Shown one piece after another: positions 16,980 through 25,838 of a DNA stretch of 64,000 nucleotides; position 1 is the first letter of the stretch, and every line of letters starts with the position of its first letter. The notes under the pieces are model-generated. The model ran no database searches. It worked only from the letters and a program-made list of their open reading frames with translations, and was not told the origin of the DNA. This DNA comes from Dysgonomonas sp. ZJ279. GTDB lineage: Bacteria > Bacteroidota > Bacteroidia > Bacteroidales > Dysgonomonadaceae. Position numbers and translations under genes: made by a program. The stretch is from contig NZ_JAAKEL010000010.1 in NCBI RefSeq assembly GCF_011039205.1, positions 32,723 to 96,722 of the forward strand. Direction: 5' to 3'.

Positions 16980-18011
16980 TTAAAAAGTAATTCTTTCACT
17001 CCATGTTATGCCACTAATATCAGTCAATACTAATTCATAACGGCCTTTACGGAGATTGACAATACTTTCGTCTTTAATCCTTAACTTGGCCTTACTTCCC
17101 AAGGGAATAACCAAACTATGTTTACCCGGCCTAACTTTGGCAACATAACTGTTTTCGATATCTAACAACGGAAATTTAGACAATTCATCTCCATCTTGTT
17201 GTAAGACAATTTTTCCATCTTGATCTTTCAATGTAATACCTATTAAGAATGAGCCATATACATCGGCACCTTCTGTTCTGAAAACAGTAAAAACCAGACC
17301 TTCATTGTTGAGTGTTGTATCAGATATTTCGACAATCGGTTTTACAGACTTATTATGCAGTAGTCCCCAGACTCCATTATGGAAATATTGATTGGTAAAG
17401 AGAGTCATAAACAAAATAACTGCCGATCCCGAGATAACTATCAGGTTCAATCTCTTTTCGCCAATAGGTAATATTCCGGAAGCAACCCAACTAAACCATT
17501 TTGTATTTGCAATAGGCTTTTTAGCAAGCCAATAATTATCTATGGAATATTTTCCTCCACCTGTAAATAACAGGGTGAATCCTGTAGCCATACCGAGTAT
17601 GCCTATCTGCCATTCGTCTAAGCAGGTTGTCCCAAGCCAGCCCGACCCAAGCAATATACCTGTAGCTAGCCCCAGTACCCCCAAGCTCATCAGTCGGGTG
17701 AAAAATCCCAGCATTATAAGCAGACCGACAATACCTTCAATAATTGTAAATGCTACCATAGCCCACCATAGCGATTCGGGATTAGATACCAGATACTCTA
17801 TAATAGGTTTTATTCCCAGTGCATTTGGCAAGAAATGATTAAATTTTTCACCAATATATCCGGCTTCATCTGGATTCAGTTTGTTTTCAAGGATTAATCG
17901 TCGCCAGAAAGCCGAAAAATAAGTCCAACCTACAACTAAGCGTAAAGCAAGGGCAAAAGTGCCCGATAAAGAGTATGCTTGCTGCATCTCTTTCGTATTA
18001 TTTTGTATCAT
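16980..18011 (-). CDS. DoxX/TQO-small-subunit-type membrane protein
   Basis: A 343-residue protein. The N-terminal half is a DoxX/DoxD four-helix membrane domain (RLVVGWTYFSAFWRRLILEN near residues 22-41; further helices at about 70-95, 100-120 and 128-150), followed by a helix near 190-210 and a soluble C-terminal beta domain (residues about 225-343). It resembles thiosulfate:quinone oxidoreductase DoxD/DoxA fusions. Quinone or sulfur-linked redox activity is the family expectation and is not shown here. It lies 100 bp downstream of a small membrane-anchored protein gene on the same strand. Confidence 0.82.
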   Translation of the reverse strand: MIQNNTKEMQQAYSLSGTFALALRLVVGWTYFSAFWRRLILENKLNPDEAGYIGEKFNHFLPNALGIKPIIEYLVSNPESLWWAMVAFTIIEGIVGLLIMLGFFTRLMSLGVLGLATGILLGSGWLGTTCLDEWQIGILGMATGFTLLFTGGGKYSIDNYWLAKKPIANTKWFSWVASGILPIGEKRLNLIVISGSAVILFMTLFTNQYFHNGVWGLLHNKSVKPIVEISDTTLNNEGLVFTVFRTEGADVYGSFLIGITLKDQDGKIVLQQDGDELSKFPLLDIENSYVAKVRPGKHSLVIPLGSKAKLRIKDESIVNLRKGRYELVLTDISGITWSERITF

Positions 18012-18111
18012 AATTATTTGAATATTGAGTGTTATATTTTCTATATAAAGAATATGGCAAACTAATTATCTCTAATTAATCTGACATTATAAAGTTGCGT
18101 ATAAGTGCAAA

Positions 18112-18462
18112 TCAAATAATTAATTTCCTGTGATATATGAATAGTGGAACGGATAAAATGTCAACCTCTACAGGTTGATGCGGATATAAGTTTGTAGAAG
18201 TAAAATTGCCCCGATAATCTAAATGATTTTTATCTGTAAATAAGAAGTATCTTTCTTCTGCCTGCTTTTTATTTTTTTGAGTTAAATCGTTCTGTTGGAA
18301 TGTTGATATGCACGATCTGAAATTATTGCTTTTCTCTAAATCGAGCTGTATATTGATCGGAATATTTAATGATCGCTTTATCTCTTGCTTAACCGGGCAT
18401 GTTAAACAAAGCAAGATGAATAAAGGCAAGAACATCAAATAAATCCGTTTAGAACAATACAT
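18112..18462 (-). CDS. small membrane-anchored protein with CPVKxxIK motif
   Basis: A 116-residue protein with one N-terminal hydrophobic segment (about residues 8-22) ending in CPVKQEIKRSL, then a polar region with a second cysteine (FRSCIST). Bacteroidota have many short uncharacterised proteins with a Cys-Pro-x-Lys motif just after the signal, often beside redox or metal genes. The resemblance is a memory-based inference. It precedes the DoxX-like gene on the same strand, 100 bp apart. Function unknown. Confidence 0.6.
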   Translation of the reverse strand: MYCSKRIYLMFLPLFILLCLTCPVKQEIKRSLNIPINIQLDLEKSNNFRSCISTFQQNDLTQKNKKQAEERYFLFTDKNHLDYRGNFTSTNLYPHQPVEVDILSVPLFIYHRKLII

Positions 18463-18685
18463 ATAATCAATTTAAAATAAAAATCTTACTCTACTATTCT
18501 TAACACAAGTAAAATAGTTTAGTTCTAATCGTTGGAGCATTATCACTTTTTTTAAGTTTTATTTCGTATTCGTTTTATCAACATGGAATAGCAAGTTTAA
18601 TCAAAACCGATTATTGCACAATTAGATTTAGAGAAACGAACAAATATAATTAAAATATCATTATTACTTCACCCAAATATTATCT

Positions 18686-18693
18686 TACTTTTG
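18686..18693 (+). promoter_or_regulatory. -7 box of the PAS-LuxR gene
   Basis: TACTTTTG matches TAnnTTTG exactly, 19 bp before the start at 18713. The region 19-21 bp upstream shows no TTG, so the -33 element is weak. Confidence 0.5.
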
Positions 18694-18712
18694 TGATAAG
18701 TACAATGATGAT

Positions 18713-19486
18713 ATGAATCAAGAAATAAGAGAAATATTGCAAGAAATCTACACAGGTCATAATCTGAAAGAAACAGATTTAGATTATACCATTGCGAATA
18801 AGTATAAAGATGATTTAAACCGATTGTCTGAACTGAATAACTGCTGTTTCTTTATTGTAGACTTACATAAATTCGAATACATATTTACATCTGATAATTT
18901 TAAGAATATAGTTGGATATGTACCGACAAAAGATGATTTTAGAAATCCGTCTGACAACCGATTCCTAGATTCCAGAATTCATTCTGATGATTTTCTGAAA
19001 TATAAAGAAATACAACTAAAGGTCGGAGAATTCATTATGCAACAACCTAAAGACGAGAGGATAAATTATAAACACATCTTCGAACTGAGAGTACAAAATA
19101 TACAAGGGAACTATGTTCGATTATCTTGGGAACGACAAGCATTAGAAACAGATAAATTAGGTAATCTGTGGTTAATGCTTGGTATTATTAATATTCTATC
19201 TGATCAAATTAATACAGACGATTTCAAAAGTTTTTTTATCAATCTTAAAACAGGCGAACGAATCGATTTTATTTCATCAGGTGAAATTACTATTGAATTA
19301 ACTTCGCGTGAAAAAGAAATTTTGCAATTGATCCAAAAAGGGCTTTTAAGTAAAGAAATTGCCGATCAATTAGCAATCAGCATAAATACAGTTAACATAC
19401 ATCGACAAAATATTCTCCATAAAATGAATGCTGACAATTCGTTTGAAGCTGTAAATCGTGCCAGGATATTAGGTATTTTAAAATAG
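18713..19486 (+). CDS. PAS-domain LuxR-type transcription regulator
   Basis: A 257-residue regulator with a PAS-like sensor (about residues 40-170, including CCFFIVDLHKFEYIFTSDNF) and a C-terminal LuxR helix-turn-helix (about 194-257; LTSREKEILQLIQKG and SKEIADQLAISINTVNIHRQ). It has no receiver domain, so it probably senses a small ligand or redox state directly. It converges with the acetolactate-synthase-like gene, their stops only 4 bp apart, and no obvious terminator separates them. Confidence 0.88.
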   Translation: MNQEIREILQEIYTGHNLKETDLDYTIANKYKDDLNRLSELNNCCFFIVDLHKFEYIFTSDNFKNIVGYVPTKDDFRNPSDNRFLDSRIHSDDFLKYKEIQLKVGEFIMQQPKDERINYKHIFELRVQNIQGNYVRLSWERQALETDKLGNLWLMLGIINILSDQINTDDFKSFFINLKTGERIDFISSGEITIELTSREKEILQLIQKGLLSKEIADQLAISINTVNIHRQNILHKMNADNSFEAVNRARILGILK

Positions 19487-19490
19487 TATT

Positions 19491-20552
19491 TTACATCCTT
19501 ATTTCTAATACAAAAGCTCCTTCTGAATACAACACTTTTTGAATATTCTTCTTCAAATACTTTTGCTCCAAAACAACCTCTCCTTTAATATTATAGGCAT
19601 CAACTAAGCGGATAAAATCCGGATTATCTTCATGCGGATGATTCAATAAGAATATTTTTATATCAATTCCCGATTGCATAACGACCCCTAATTCCTCAAT
19701 TGTAGCCTGAAATTGAGCTGCCTCAACAATAAGACAAACAATTTTGTCCGGAGCTGCACACTTTGCTCCTATTGCCGCAGGCAAACCAAATCCGAGTGTG
19801 CCAAACTTTTCTGATTTTACAATCTCACAAGATATAAACTCATTCGGGTTAGAAAGATGAGCAGAGTCTAAAACTATGATTAAATCGTCATCTATATCTT
19901 GCATAATAATCATTATCCGGTTCTGCATATTTTGGCTCATGTCCGCAGTATCAGTAGGAGTTAATTTTTCACATTTTTCCGAATATTGAGTTGGATTATA
20001 ACTTCGAATAAAACTGGTTTGTTGTGATATATACATAGCTTTCTCTGATTGAGCATCTTTTGTTATATCTAAAAGCACGGGACCGGGACGACCCGTGGAC
20101 GCAATATAGAAAGCATGTGCTATTGCCGAAGAAATTTCACCTGCCGAACGAACCTGATATACCCATTTTGTAATGGAATGGGTGATACCTATAATATCAA
20201 CTTCCTGAAAAGCATCTGTGCCTAATAGATTTGAATTTACCTGTCCTGTTATTACAACAATCGGAATAGCATTCGCCATTGCATCGGCAATACCGGTCAC
20301 GGTATTAGTGGCACCCGGACCAGAAGTTAATAAAGCAACCCCAACTTTTTTTGATACTTCCGCATATCCTTGTGCTGCATGTACAGCTCCTTGCTCGTGA
20401 CGTACCAAAATATGATTCATCAATTCTTTGCGACTATACAAACAATCTAATACTTGCATAACGCAACTTCCCGGATAACCGAAGATTGTATTTACATCAT
20501 GATTCAAAAGGGATTGTAATAATATCTCTGCACCTGTAATCGGATTATTCAT
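19491..20552 (-). CDS. degenerate acetolactate-synthase-like protein, probably not catalytic
   Basis: A 353-residue relative of acetohydroxyacid synthase large subunit (IlvB/IlvG, usually 550-600 residues). The N-terminal PYR domain is well kept (residues 1-168): NTIFGYPGS, catalytic-type Glu53 in RHEQGAVHAA, TSGPGATN, GTDAFQEVD and STGRPGPVLLDI. The FAD-binding middle domain is replaced by a short linker (about 170-215). In the PP domain GTLGFGLPAA is kept, but the thiamine-diphosphate metal motif GDG reads EAA (277-279), and about 20 residues of the active-site lid after FLLNHPH are missing. The frame is intact. The ATG at 20552 is the family start. A regulatory or scaffold role is inferred. 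Confidence 0.85.
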   Translation of the reverse strand: MNNPITGAEILLQSLLNHDVNTIFGYPGSCVMQVLDCLYSRKELMNHILVRHEQGAVHAAQGYAEVSKKVGVALLTSGPGATNTVTGIADAMANAIPIVVITGQVNSNLLGTDAFQEVDIIGITHSITKWVYQVRSAGEISSAIAHAFYIASTGRPGPVLLDITKDAQSEKAMYISQQTSFIRSYNPTQYSEKCEKLTPTDTADMSQNMQNRIMIIMQDIDDDLIIVLDSAHLSNPNEFISCEIVKSEKFGTLGFGLPAAIGAKCAAPDKIVCLIVEAAQFQATIEELGVVMQSGIDIKIFLLNHPHEDNPDFIRLVDAYNIKGEVVLEQKYLKKNIQKVLYSEGAFVLEIRM

Positions 20553-20598
20553 CTTTCTATCTTTTATGCAGACAAAAATATCTTCAATAAGAAAGATG
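20550..20598 (-). promoter_or_regulatory. inverted repeat covering the start codon of the AHAS-like gene
   Basis: The 9-bp arms CATCTTTCT and AGAAAGATG (20550-20558 and 20590-20598) are perfect complements with a 31-nt loop. On the mRNA the 3' arm contains the ATG start codon, so pairing could hide the initiation site. Confidence 0.4.
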
Positions 20599-20600
20599 TA

Positions 20601-20622
20601 CAATAGCTATATATAACTATTG
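20601..20622. other. 22-bp near-perfect palindrome
   Basis: The plus strand reads CAATAGCTATATATAACTATTG, with one mismatched pair. It lies between the end of the outer-membrane barrel gene and the AHAS-like start, and could be a weak terminator or an operator. Confidence 0.4.
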
Positions 20623-20639
20623 CAATAGCGATCAACAAT

Positions 20640-23237
20640 CTAGAATCCCATCCCCAATTCGAACATAAAACGGACACTATCGCCCGAACCAAAAATAGAA
20701 TACTTAGTTGTAATTTTGTTTATTATAGTTAACCATGCGCCTCCACCATAAGATGTGTGCCATTTTTTTGACGACTCGCCCGGATACCAAACACGACCGA
20801 AATCTGACCCCACAAAAAGACCGTACTTAAGAGGTGTGAACGGATTTTTTATTTTACCCATATCCACTCTCGCATCGAACAATTGATAATAAGAATACTG
20901 CCCTATAAATCGACTATCACGATAACCTCTCAGTTCGGTAGATGCCGATTGATAAAATTCATATTTATTGTTAAATATGGCTTTTGCTTTTATGTTAGTG
21001 GCAAGAATCACACGATCTATAAGCTGAAAATTTAACATAATATCAGCCTGTGAATAAGGAAAGTTCCGATTAAGGTCAGCCAAATTCATTTTCCAACCGG
21101 CGGTTATAGTCGAACGAAATACAGGGATAAAAGGCGATAGCGCTTTCTCTACATCATAAGTCACGCCAAAATCTGCAAAGTAATTCATATTAAAAATATG
21201 ATCATCACTTCCGAAGAACTGACTGACAAAGCGGCCTTCTTTCCATTTAACCTTATACATTTCGAAAGAAGTTGAAAAGATAAATGTTTGCTGATTATCA
21301 ATACCAAGATGATATGAGGGAGTCAGGCTATATCGACCGATATTCACCCTGTTAAAATCGTTCCTTTCGTCCTTGTACCCATTGGTATTATTACCAAATC
21401 CGAAGAAATTATTGAAGTTTTCGGGTGAACCGATAAAGGCATCGATATGCATACTCTTATTTTCATCGTATGTAGGAAAAATTCCTCTGTAAAGAAATCC
21501 TTGTAGGTAATTGTATCCCAAACGATGCTGATAAGAAAACGGGGCACGCTTAAAACCATATTGTGTGTAAGTAACAAAACTACCTAGGCTTAGCCCCCAG
21601 TCAGAATCATAAAAACCCCAAGGACTAAATGAAATGTCTCTGTACCGACTCTTATTATAATCGTAATCATGAGTATTATCATTATCCGAAAGAATAATCC
21701 GAGCATTATCGACAGAATCTAAAGCATTTTTCTGCGAATGATACCCATATATCCGTACCTTGCTTTTTTGCTCTATATTATAAGTATTATCATCTTTTCC
21801 CCCTATGAGGAATACAGGCATTTTGTTTTTGCCTTTCACCTCAAATTTATCATTTCCATCCAATCCATATATCCAGATTTCTTTTGTATTTTTTTTTGCA
21901 TATCTACGATCAAATAATGGTGTATTATTTTGTGGACTATACATTCTTATTTGAAGGCTATCTGAGCTATATTTATCGATAATAATACTATCGCTTTGGG
22001 TTGTTCCAACTAAAACCGGATTTTCCTGCAATGCCTTATAATATTCTCTGGCAATAGTATTTAGTGAGTCTCGCCTTTTTTTCAGTTTCTCTTTCAGATT
22101 GAGAGTTTCAGGAGCAGCTTGGATCTCTTTTGGCAACTTGTTGAAAGCGTTATCAATCAATTCATCTGTCAATTCACGCTTCACATAATCTGCTTGCTCT
22201 AGCCACAGAGACTCGTCACTCTGAGCACTCAAAGCTACATCAAATGTAAACCCAAGGGAATTTTCTTTTTTGACATTTTTCAATTCCCCCTTATATTCAG
22301 AAATGAAACCTAGCCCAAGTACACTCAGCATTTGTTTGAATAACAATCCATCTACTCGCGTAAAAGCATGGCTTCTGTCTATAACAATGGGCTGGTATAT
22401 TACACTATCGCCTTCATTACGGGATACCCAGTTCCAATTCTCGGGTATTTTATTCCAGTCGCCTATCAATATATCAAACAAACGCTCTCTTATATAGAGT
22501 TGCTGATCGACCATCTGCAATTTATCTGTTTGAAGCATTTTGAATAGCTCCTCTGTGACGAAGGTGCTCTTTTGAGAATTCAACTCAGGCATTTCTACTA
22601 TACTCACCAACTTATCTTGAATATTGCCACCATCGGCAATAGTATCTGATGTCGCATTTTTAGGGATGTAATAAAGATGGGGATTATTTGTATTTAGACC
22701 GACCTTTTTAGCTAAATAGTCGGATGTAATAAATGTATATGGATTGATGATTGTATACGCATCACCTATAAATTCGTCCAGATAAGTATCTTCGAAATCC
22801 CTTTTGTTATACATTTCCTGAAAAAAATCAGATTTTAAAAAGCTTGTAGATCCTCCTAAAGGTTTCAGTAAATAAGAATATTCATTTTTGTCTTTTATAT
22901 ATACCCCACCAAAGTCATTCGCTTGCCCTGTTACTGTAACTTCACTAAAAAGATATTTTAATGATATAGAATTTACAGTAATAGGAGTCGAATATAATTC
23001 TCTATAATGTTTACCCCATAGACGGTCATATAACTTACTCCTTTTCTTTAGTTTTTGGAAATAGATAGATTTTTGTATTACATTATCCGAATATAAAGGT
23101 ATAGTATCGGTATAGGCTGTATCTTTTGCCAAAGGAAATGCCGCAGCCTTCAGTATATCTACAGGAAATACAGGAAATAGGATAAGTAGAAAAAATAGTA
23201 TTATATATTTAGAAGAAAACTTGTTTTTATCTTTCAT
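20640..23237 (-). CDS. BamA/TamA-like outer-membrane barrel protein with N-terminal soluble module
   Basis: An 865-residue exported protein with a signal peptide at about residues 11-33. Residues 100-300 form a soluble module with conserved-looking elements LLKPLGGS, NPHLYYIPKN, GDWNKIPENWNW (259-270) and IVIDRSHAF (284-292). In Bacteroidota this module is often fused after a metallophosphoesterase and recalls kinase-like HipA/CotH folds (inference). The C-terminal half (about 500-865) is a beta-barrel in the Omp85 surface-antigen style: alternating aromatic strands, YRDSRFIGQYSYYQLFDARV, and a terminal Phe. No POTRA or phosphoesterase domain is visible here. Role unknown; lipid or surface assembly is possible. 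Confidence 0.8.
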   Translation of the reverse strand: MKDKNKFSSKYIILFFLLILFPVFPVDILKAAAFPLAKDTAYTDTIPLYSDNVIQKSIYFQKLKKRSKLYDRLWGKHYRELYSTPITVNSISLKYLFSEVTVTGQANDFGGVYIKDKNEYSYLLKPLGGSTSFLKSDFFQEMYNKRDFEDTYLDEFIGDAYTIINPYTFITSDYLAKKVGLNTNNPHLYYIPKNATSDTIADGGNIQDKLVSIVEMPELNSQKSTFVTEELFKMLQTDKLQMVDQQLYIRERLFDILIGDWNKIPENWNWVSRNEGDSVIYQPIVIDRSHAFTRVDGLLFKQMLSVLGLGFISEYKGELKNVKKENSLGFTFDVALSAQSDESLWLEQADYVKRELTDELIDNAFNKLPKEIQAAPETLNLKEKLKKRRDSLNTIAREYYKALQENPVLVGTTQSDSIIIDKYSSDSLQIRMYSPQNNTPLFDRRYAKKNTKEIWIYGLDGNDKFEVKGKNKMPVFLIGGKDDNTYNIEQKSKVRIYGYHSQKNALDSVDNARIILSDNDNTHDYDYNKSRYRDISFSPWGFYDSDWGLSLGSFVTYTQYGFKRAPFSYQHRLGYNYLQGFLYRGIFPTYDENKSMHIDAFIGSPENFNNFFGFGNNTNGYKDERNDFNRVNIGRYSLTPSYHLGIDNQQTFIFSTSFEMYKVKWKEGRFVSQFFGSDDHIFNMNYFADFGVTYDVEKALSPFIPVFRSTITAGWKMNLADLNRNFPYSQADIMLNFQLIDRVILATNIKAKAIFNNKYEFYQSASTELRGYRDSRFIGQYSYYQLFDARVDMGKIKNPFTPLKYGLFVGSDFGRVWYPGESSKKWHTSYGGGAWLTIINKITTKYSIFGSGDSVRFMFELGMGF

Positions 23238-23750
23238 TCAGGAAAAGGTTTAAATATAAACAACTCCAGATAAGGGATTGTTCTGTATAGAGGCTATATA
23301 GATTAAACAGATACATATTAACTGTTAAAAATAGGATAGTTCATTTTTCATCTAACAATTAAGCAAACTTATCCCACAAACCTCATTAACACCCATCATT
23401 TACCCTTTCCTAAGATAGATATCTTCTATATGAACAAAAGTTACATTAACTTGTTTTTAATAAAAGCCCAGATGAGAAGTTAAATCTTAGCTTCTGGAAA
23501 AATTATTCACTAAATAACGAGAAATATATTTTCTCTCCTATGAAAACAATCTTAATGCATAAACTTACACTCCTATTGGCATCTATCCACTTTATTACCA
23601 ATGGATTTTCCCCGAAAACAGGATTAATAACGAATGCACTTCGATGTATACTATGCATTAATAGAACTCAAAAAACAATGAAATAAATATAGGTAAACTT
23701 AACGAAAAATAAGAAATAATTAGAATAGTAATTTAAAAATTGAATTTAGA
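23238..23750. other. 513-bp intergenic region upstream of the pilus operon
   Basis: AT-rich leader region between the divergent barrel gene and the pilus operon. It contains a hairpin (23475-23495; AGAAGTTAA and TTAGCTTCT, with one G-T pair) and a possible 48-codon frame (23540-23686). No exact TAnnTTTG box was found in the plus orientation. No inverted repeats that would suggest an invertible promoter were recognised. Confidence 0.5.
23540..23686 (+). CDS. possible 48-residue peptide upstream of the pilus operon
   Basis: An ATG-to-TAA frame of 48 codons with a hydrophobic, signal-like N-terminus (KLTLLLASIHFITNGFS) and two cysteines (CILC). It ends 64 bp before the fimbrillin start. It could be a leader peptide or chance; no family is recognised and codon use is not decisive. 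Confidence 0.22.
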   Translation: MKTILMHKLTLLLASIHFITNGFSPKTGLITNALRCILCINRTQKTMK

Positions 23751-24776
23751 ATGAAACGACTTTTTTTCTTAACGAGCATTGTAGCACTATTGTGCTCTGC
23801 TTGTAGCAGCAACGATGATGAGAGTTCTCCAGGCTCACCCGAAACAGGAGCTAAAGCTTCTCTTACGGTTACCTTGGGTGGAACCAAAAGTAATGAAACC
23901 CGTGGTGTTGGCAACCCTACCCAAGTAGAAGAAAATACAATTAATACATTTACAGTATATATATTTGCCAATAACAGACTGGAAAAGGCAGAAATAGTAT
24001 CTACCGGTTTATCGTTATTTATAGATGGACTTACTACAGGAACAAAAAAGATAGTTGTTATTGCAAATACGCCGGCCGGATATCCTAACCCTATTTTAGC
24101 AGAGGGCGATCCGTACAGCGATCTGGGAAATGTAGCAAATTATATTAATCTGGATGATCAGACAGCAGACCCTACTCCCAGCCTTATAATGAGTGGCGAA
24201 GATGACATAACTCTTCAATCTGAATCTGTAGGTACTAATACTATAACTATTCCCGTTAGCCGCATAGTTGCTAAAATTAAACTTGGAACAATTACAATCG
24301 ATCCTGCCGCGGGATTAGATCCATTGTTGTTTGAATTAACAGGAGTAGCTATCATCAAGGCCAAAAGTTTATCTTCGGTAGGTATACCTTCCGTTGTTAC
24401 GGCACAACCTTTTTATAGTGGTATAGAAGGTACTACTGTTCATGGAATATATATTAAACCTTATCTGTATGAGAATATTACCATAGCAGATCATGACGAG
24501 AGATATTTCTACGTTTTTGCAAACATAGATGGTGGCAGTAATGATGAAGAAGCGACACTACTTACTTTAGAAGGCGCTTATGACGGTGAAATAATGTATT
24601 TTCCATTCCGCCTTCCTGCTATCGCACGTAATACTCAACACACGGTTGATATTACTCTTCGTCGTTTAGGCACAGGTTCTCCCGACCCTGAAATACCAAG
24701 TGATCCGGCAACATTGACTGTAACGATTACTCCTGAGGATTGGATTATTGTGCCTACTCAAGAAGTAGAATGGTAA
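23751..24776 (+). CDS. type V pilus shaft-like fimbrillin (FimA/Mfa1 family) lipoprotein
   Basis: A 341-residue lipoprotein precursor. The signal ends LLCSAC with Cys18, then SSNDDES. The N-terminal fimbrillin domain (TINTFTVYIFANNRLE) and C-terminal domain (HTVDITLRRLG, then ITPEDW) fit the FimA/Mfa1 two-domain fold. Arg51 in NETRGV is placed where Porphyromonas profimbrillins are cut by an Arg-specific protease to open the groove for donor-strand assembly; processing here is inferred. The C-terminus ends EVEW, fitting a donor strand. First gene of a four-gene pilus operon, probably encoding the stalk. Confidence 0.85.
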   Translation: MKRLFFLTSIVALLCSACSSNDDESSPGSPETGAKASLTVTLGGTKSNETRGVGNPTQVEENTINTFTVYIFANNRLEKAEIVSTGLSLFIDGLTTGTKKIVVIANTPAGYPNPILAEGDPYSDLGNVANYINLDDQTADPTPSLIMSGEDDITLQSESVGTNTITIPVSRIVAKIKLGTITIDPAAGLDPLLFELTGVAIIKAKSLSSVGIPSVVTAQPFYSGIEGTTVHGIYIKPYLYENITIADHDERYFYVFANIDGGSNDEEATLLTLEGAYDGEIMYFPFRLPAIARNTQHTVDITLRRLGTGSPDPEIPSDPATLTVTITPEDWIIVPTQEVEW

Positions 24777-24873
24777 TAAAAAAAGAAAGTAGAGAGAACG
24801 AAAATTAGACAGGTAGTTCTCTCTACTTAATATAAAAACAGACGCTCCAAAAGACAAAATAGATTACCTCTAT

Positions 24874-25806
24874 ATGAAATATTTAATATTTGCCCGGAAA
24901 CTCAAATACAGCACAATTCTATTGTTTGTATCCTTGTGTTTTTCAGCTTGTATTTACGATGATTTCCCGACTTGCGACACAACGCTTTTCATGAATATAA
25001 AAGCTGTTAACCCGGCCGGCCAAGATATAACATCAAGCGGTGAAGCTGGTGGAGCACATGTCTATATATTCGACAAAAATCAGCGTTTTGTTCAGGAGAT
25101 AGCAGTATCAGCCACTGATATACAGAATAAAGTGCCGGTCAAAATATTTTATAAAGGAAGAGATAGTTTCTCCGTTGTTGTGTGGAACAATTTGAACGGT
25201 AAACAGGAAGTAAGTACCTTAAATGAGGGTATGAGTATGGAGCAAGCCCTAGTACAATTGAAAAGAGATACTGAAGGGTATGCCCAAAATTCCGACGATT
25301 TATTTTATGGTATTACTAATATTAAAGAAAGAACTGCCAATGCAGACGTAACAATAGAAGATAATGTAACCATACACCGAAAAACAGCTCTGGTCAATAT
25401 TATGGTAAAAGGTCTGGATGCACCAGTACTCGCAAGTTCGATTACTAAAGCTGCATCCGATTATCATTTCATAATTACCGGGACTAAAGAAGATGCTTAT
25501 AATTTTAAGGGAAACCTAACAGGCAATTCTATAACCTATAATCAAGGAGGTGAATTTAATGATTCAAATACACAGTTCATTTCTTATCCGTTTACGATGT
25601 ATCCTTTATCAGATGGCAATCGCCTGACAATTGCAATATATAAAGGCGATACATTGATAGCGATAGCAGAAACAAACAGCGATGGAACCGACATTATACC
25701 AATCATTGGTGGTACTATTAATATATTGATAGATTTACGAGGTTCATTAACTGTAAATATAAAAGTTACCGACTGGGATAATGAATATCACTGGTTTGAA
25801 TGGTAA
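24874..25806 (+). CDS. Mfa2/FimB-family pilus anchor lipoprotein
   Basis: A 310-residue lipoprotein with lipobox LCFSAC (Cys26) followed by IYDDFPTC, close to the Cys-x-x-Tyr-Asp/Glu-Asp start common in Mfa2/FimB anchors. Two beta-sandwich domains follow (strand-rich VYIFDKNQRFVQEI; FSVVVWNNL; KTALVNIMVKGL; TINILIDLRG), ending KVTDWDNEYHWFEW. Anchors stay lipidated in the outer membrane, terminate the pilus and limit its length. It lies 97 bp after the shaft gene and 32 bp before the next subunit. Confidence 0.87.
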   Translation: MKYLIFARKLKYSTILLFVSLCFSACIYDDFPTCDTTLFMNIKAVNPAGQDITSSGEAGGAHVYIFDKNQRFVQEIAVSATDIQNKVPVKIFYKGRDSFSVVVWNNLNGKQEVSTLNEGMSMEQALVQLKRDTEGYAQNSDDLFYGITNIKERTANADVTIEDNVTIHRKTALVNIMVKGLDAPVLASSITKAASDYHFIITGTKEDAYNFKGNLTGNSITYNQGGEFNDSNTQFISYPFTMYPLSDGNRLTIAIYKGDTLIAIAETNSDGTDIIPIIGGTINILIDLRGSLTVNIKVTDWDNEYHWFEW

Positions 25807-25838
25807 TTGATAGATAGATAAAAATAAAAAAAATACTC

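Noticed and set aside
16778..16999. 73-codon minus-strand frame
   Set aside because: It spans the terminator and palindromic element E1 and overlaps the DoxX stop; the translation is low complexity and clearly arises from the repeats.
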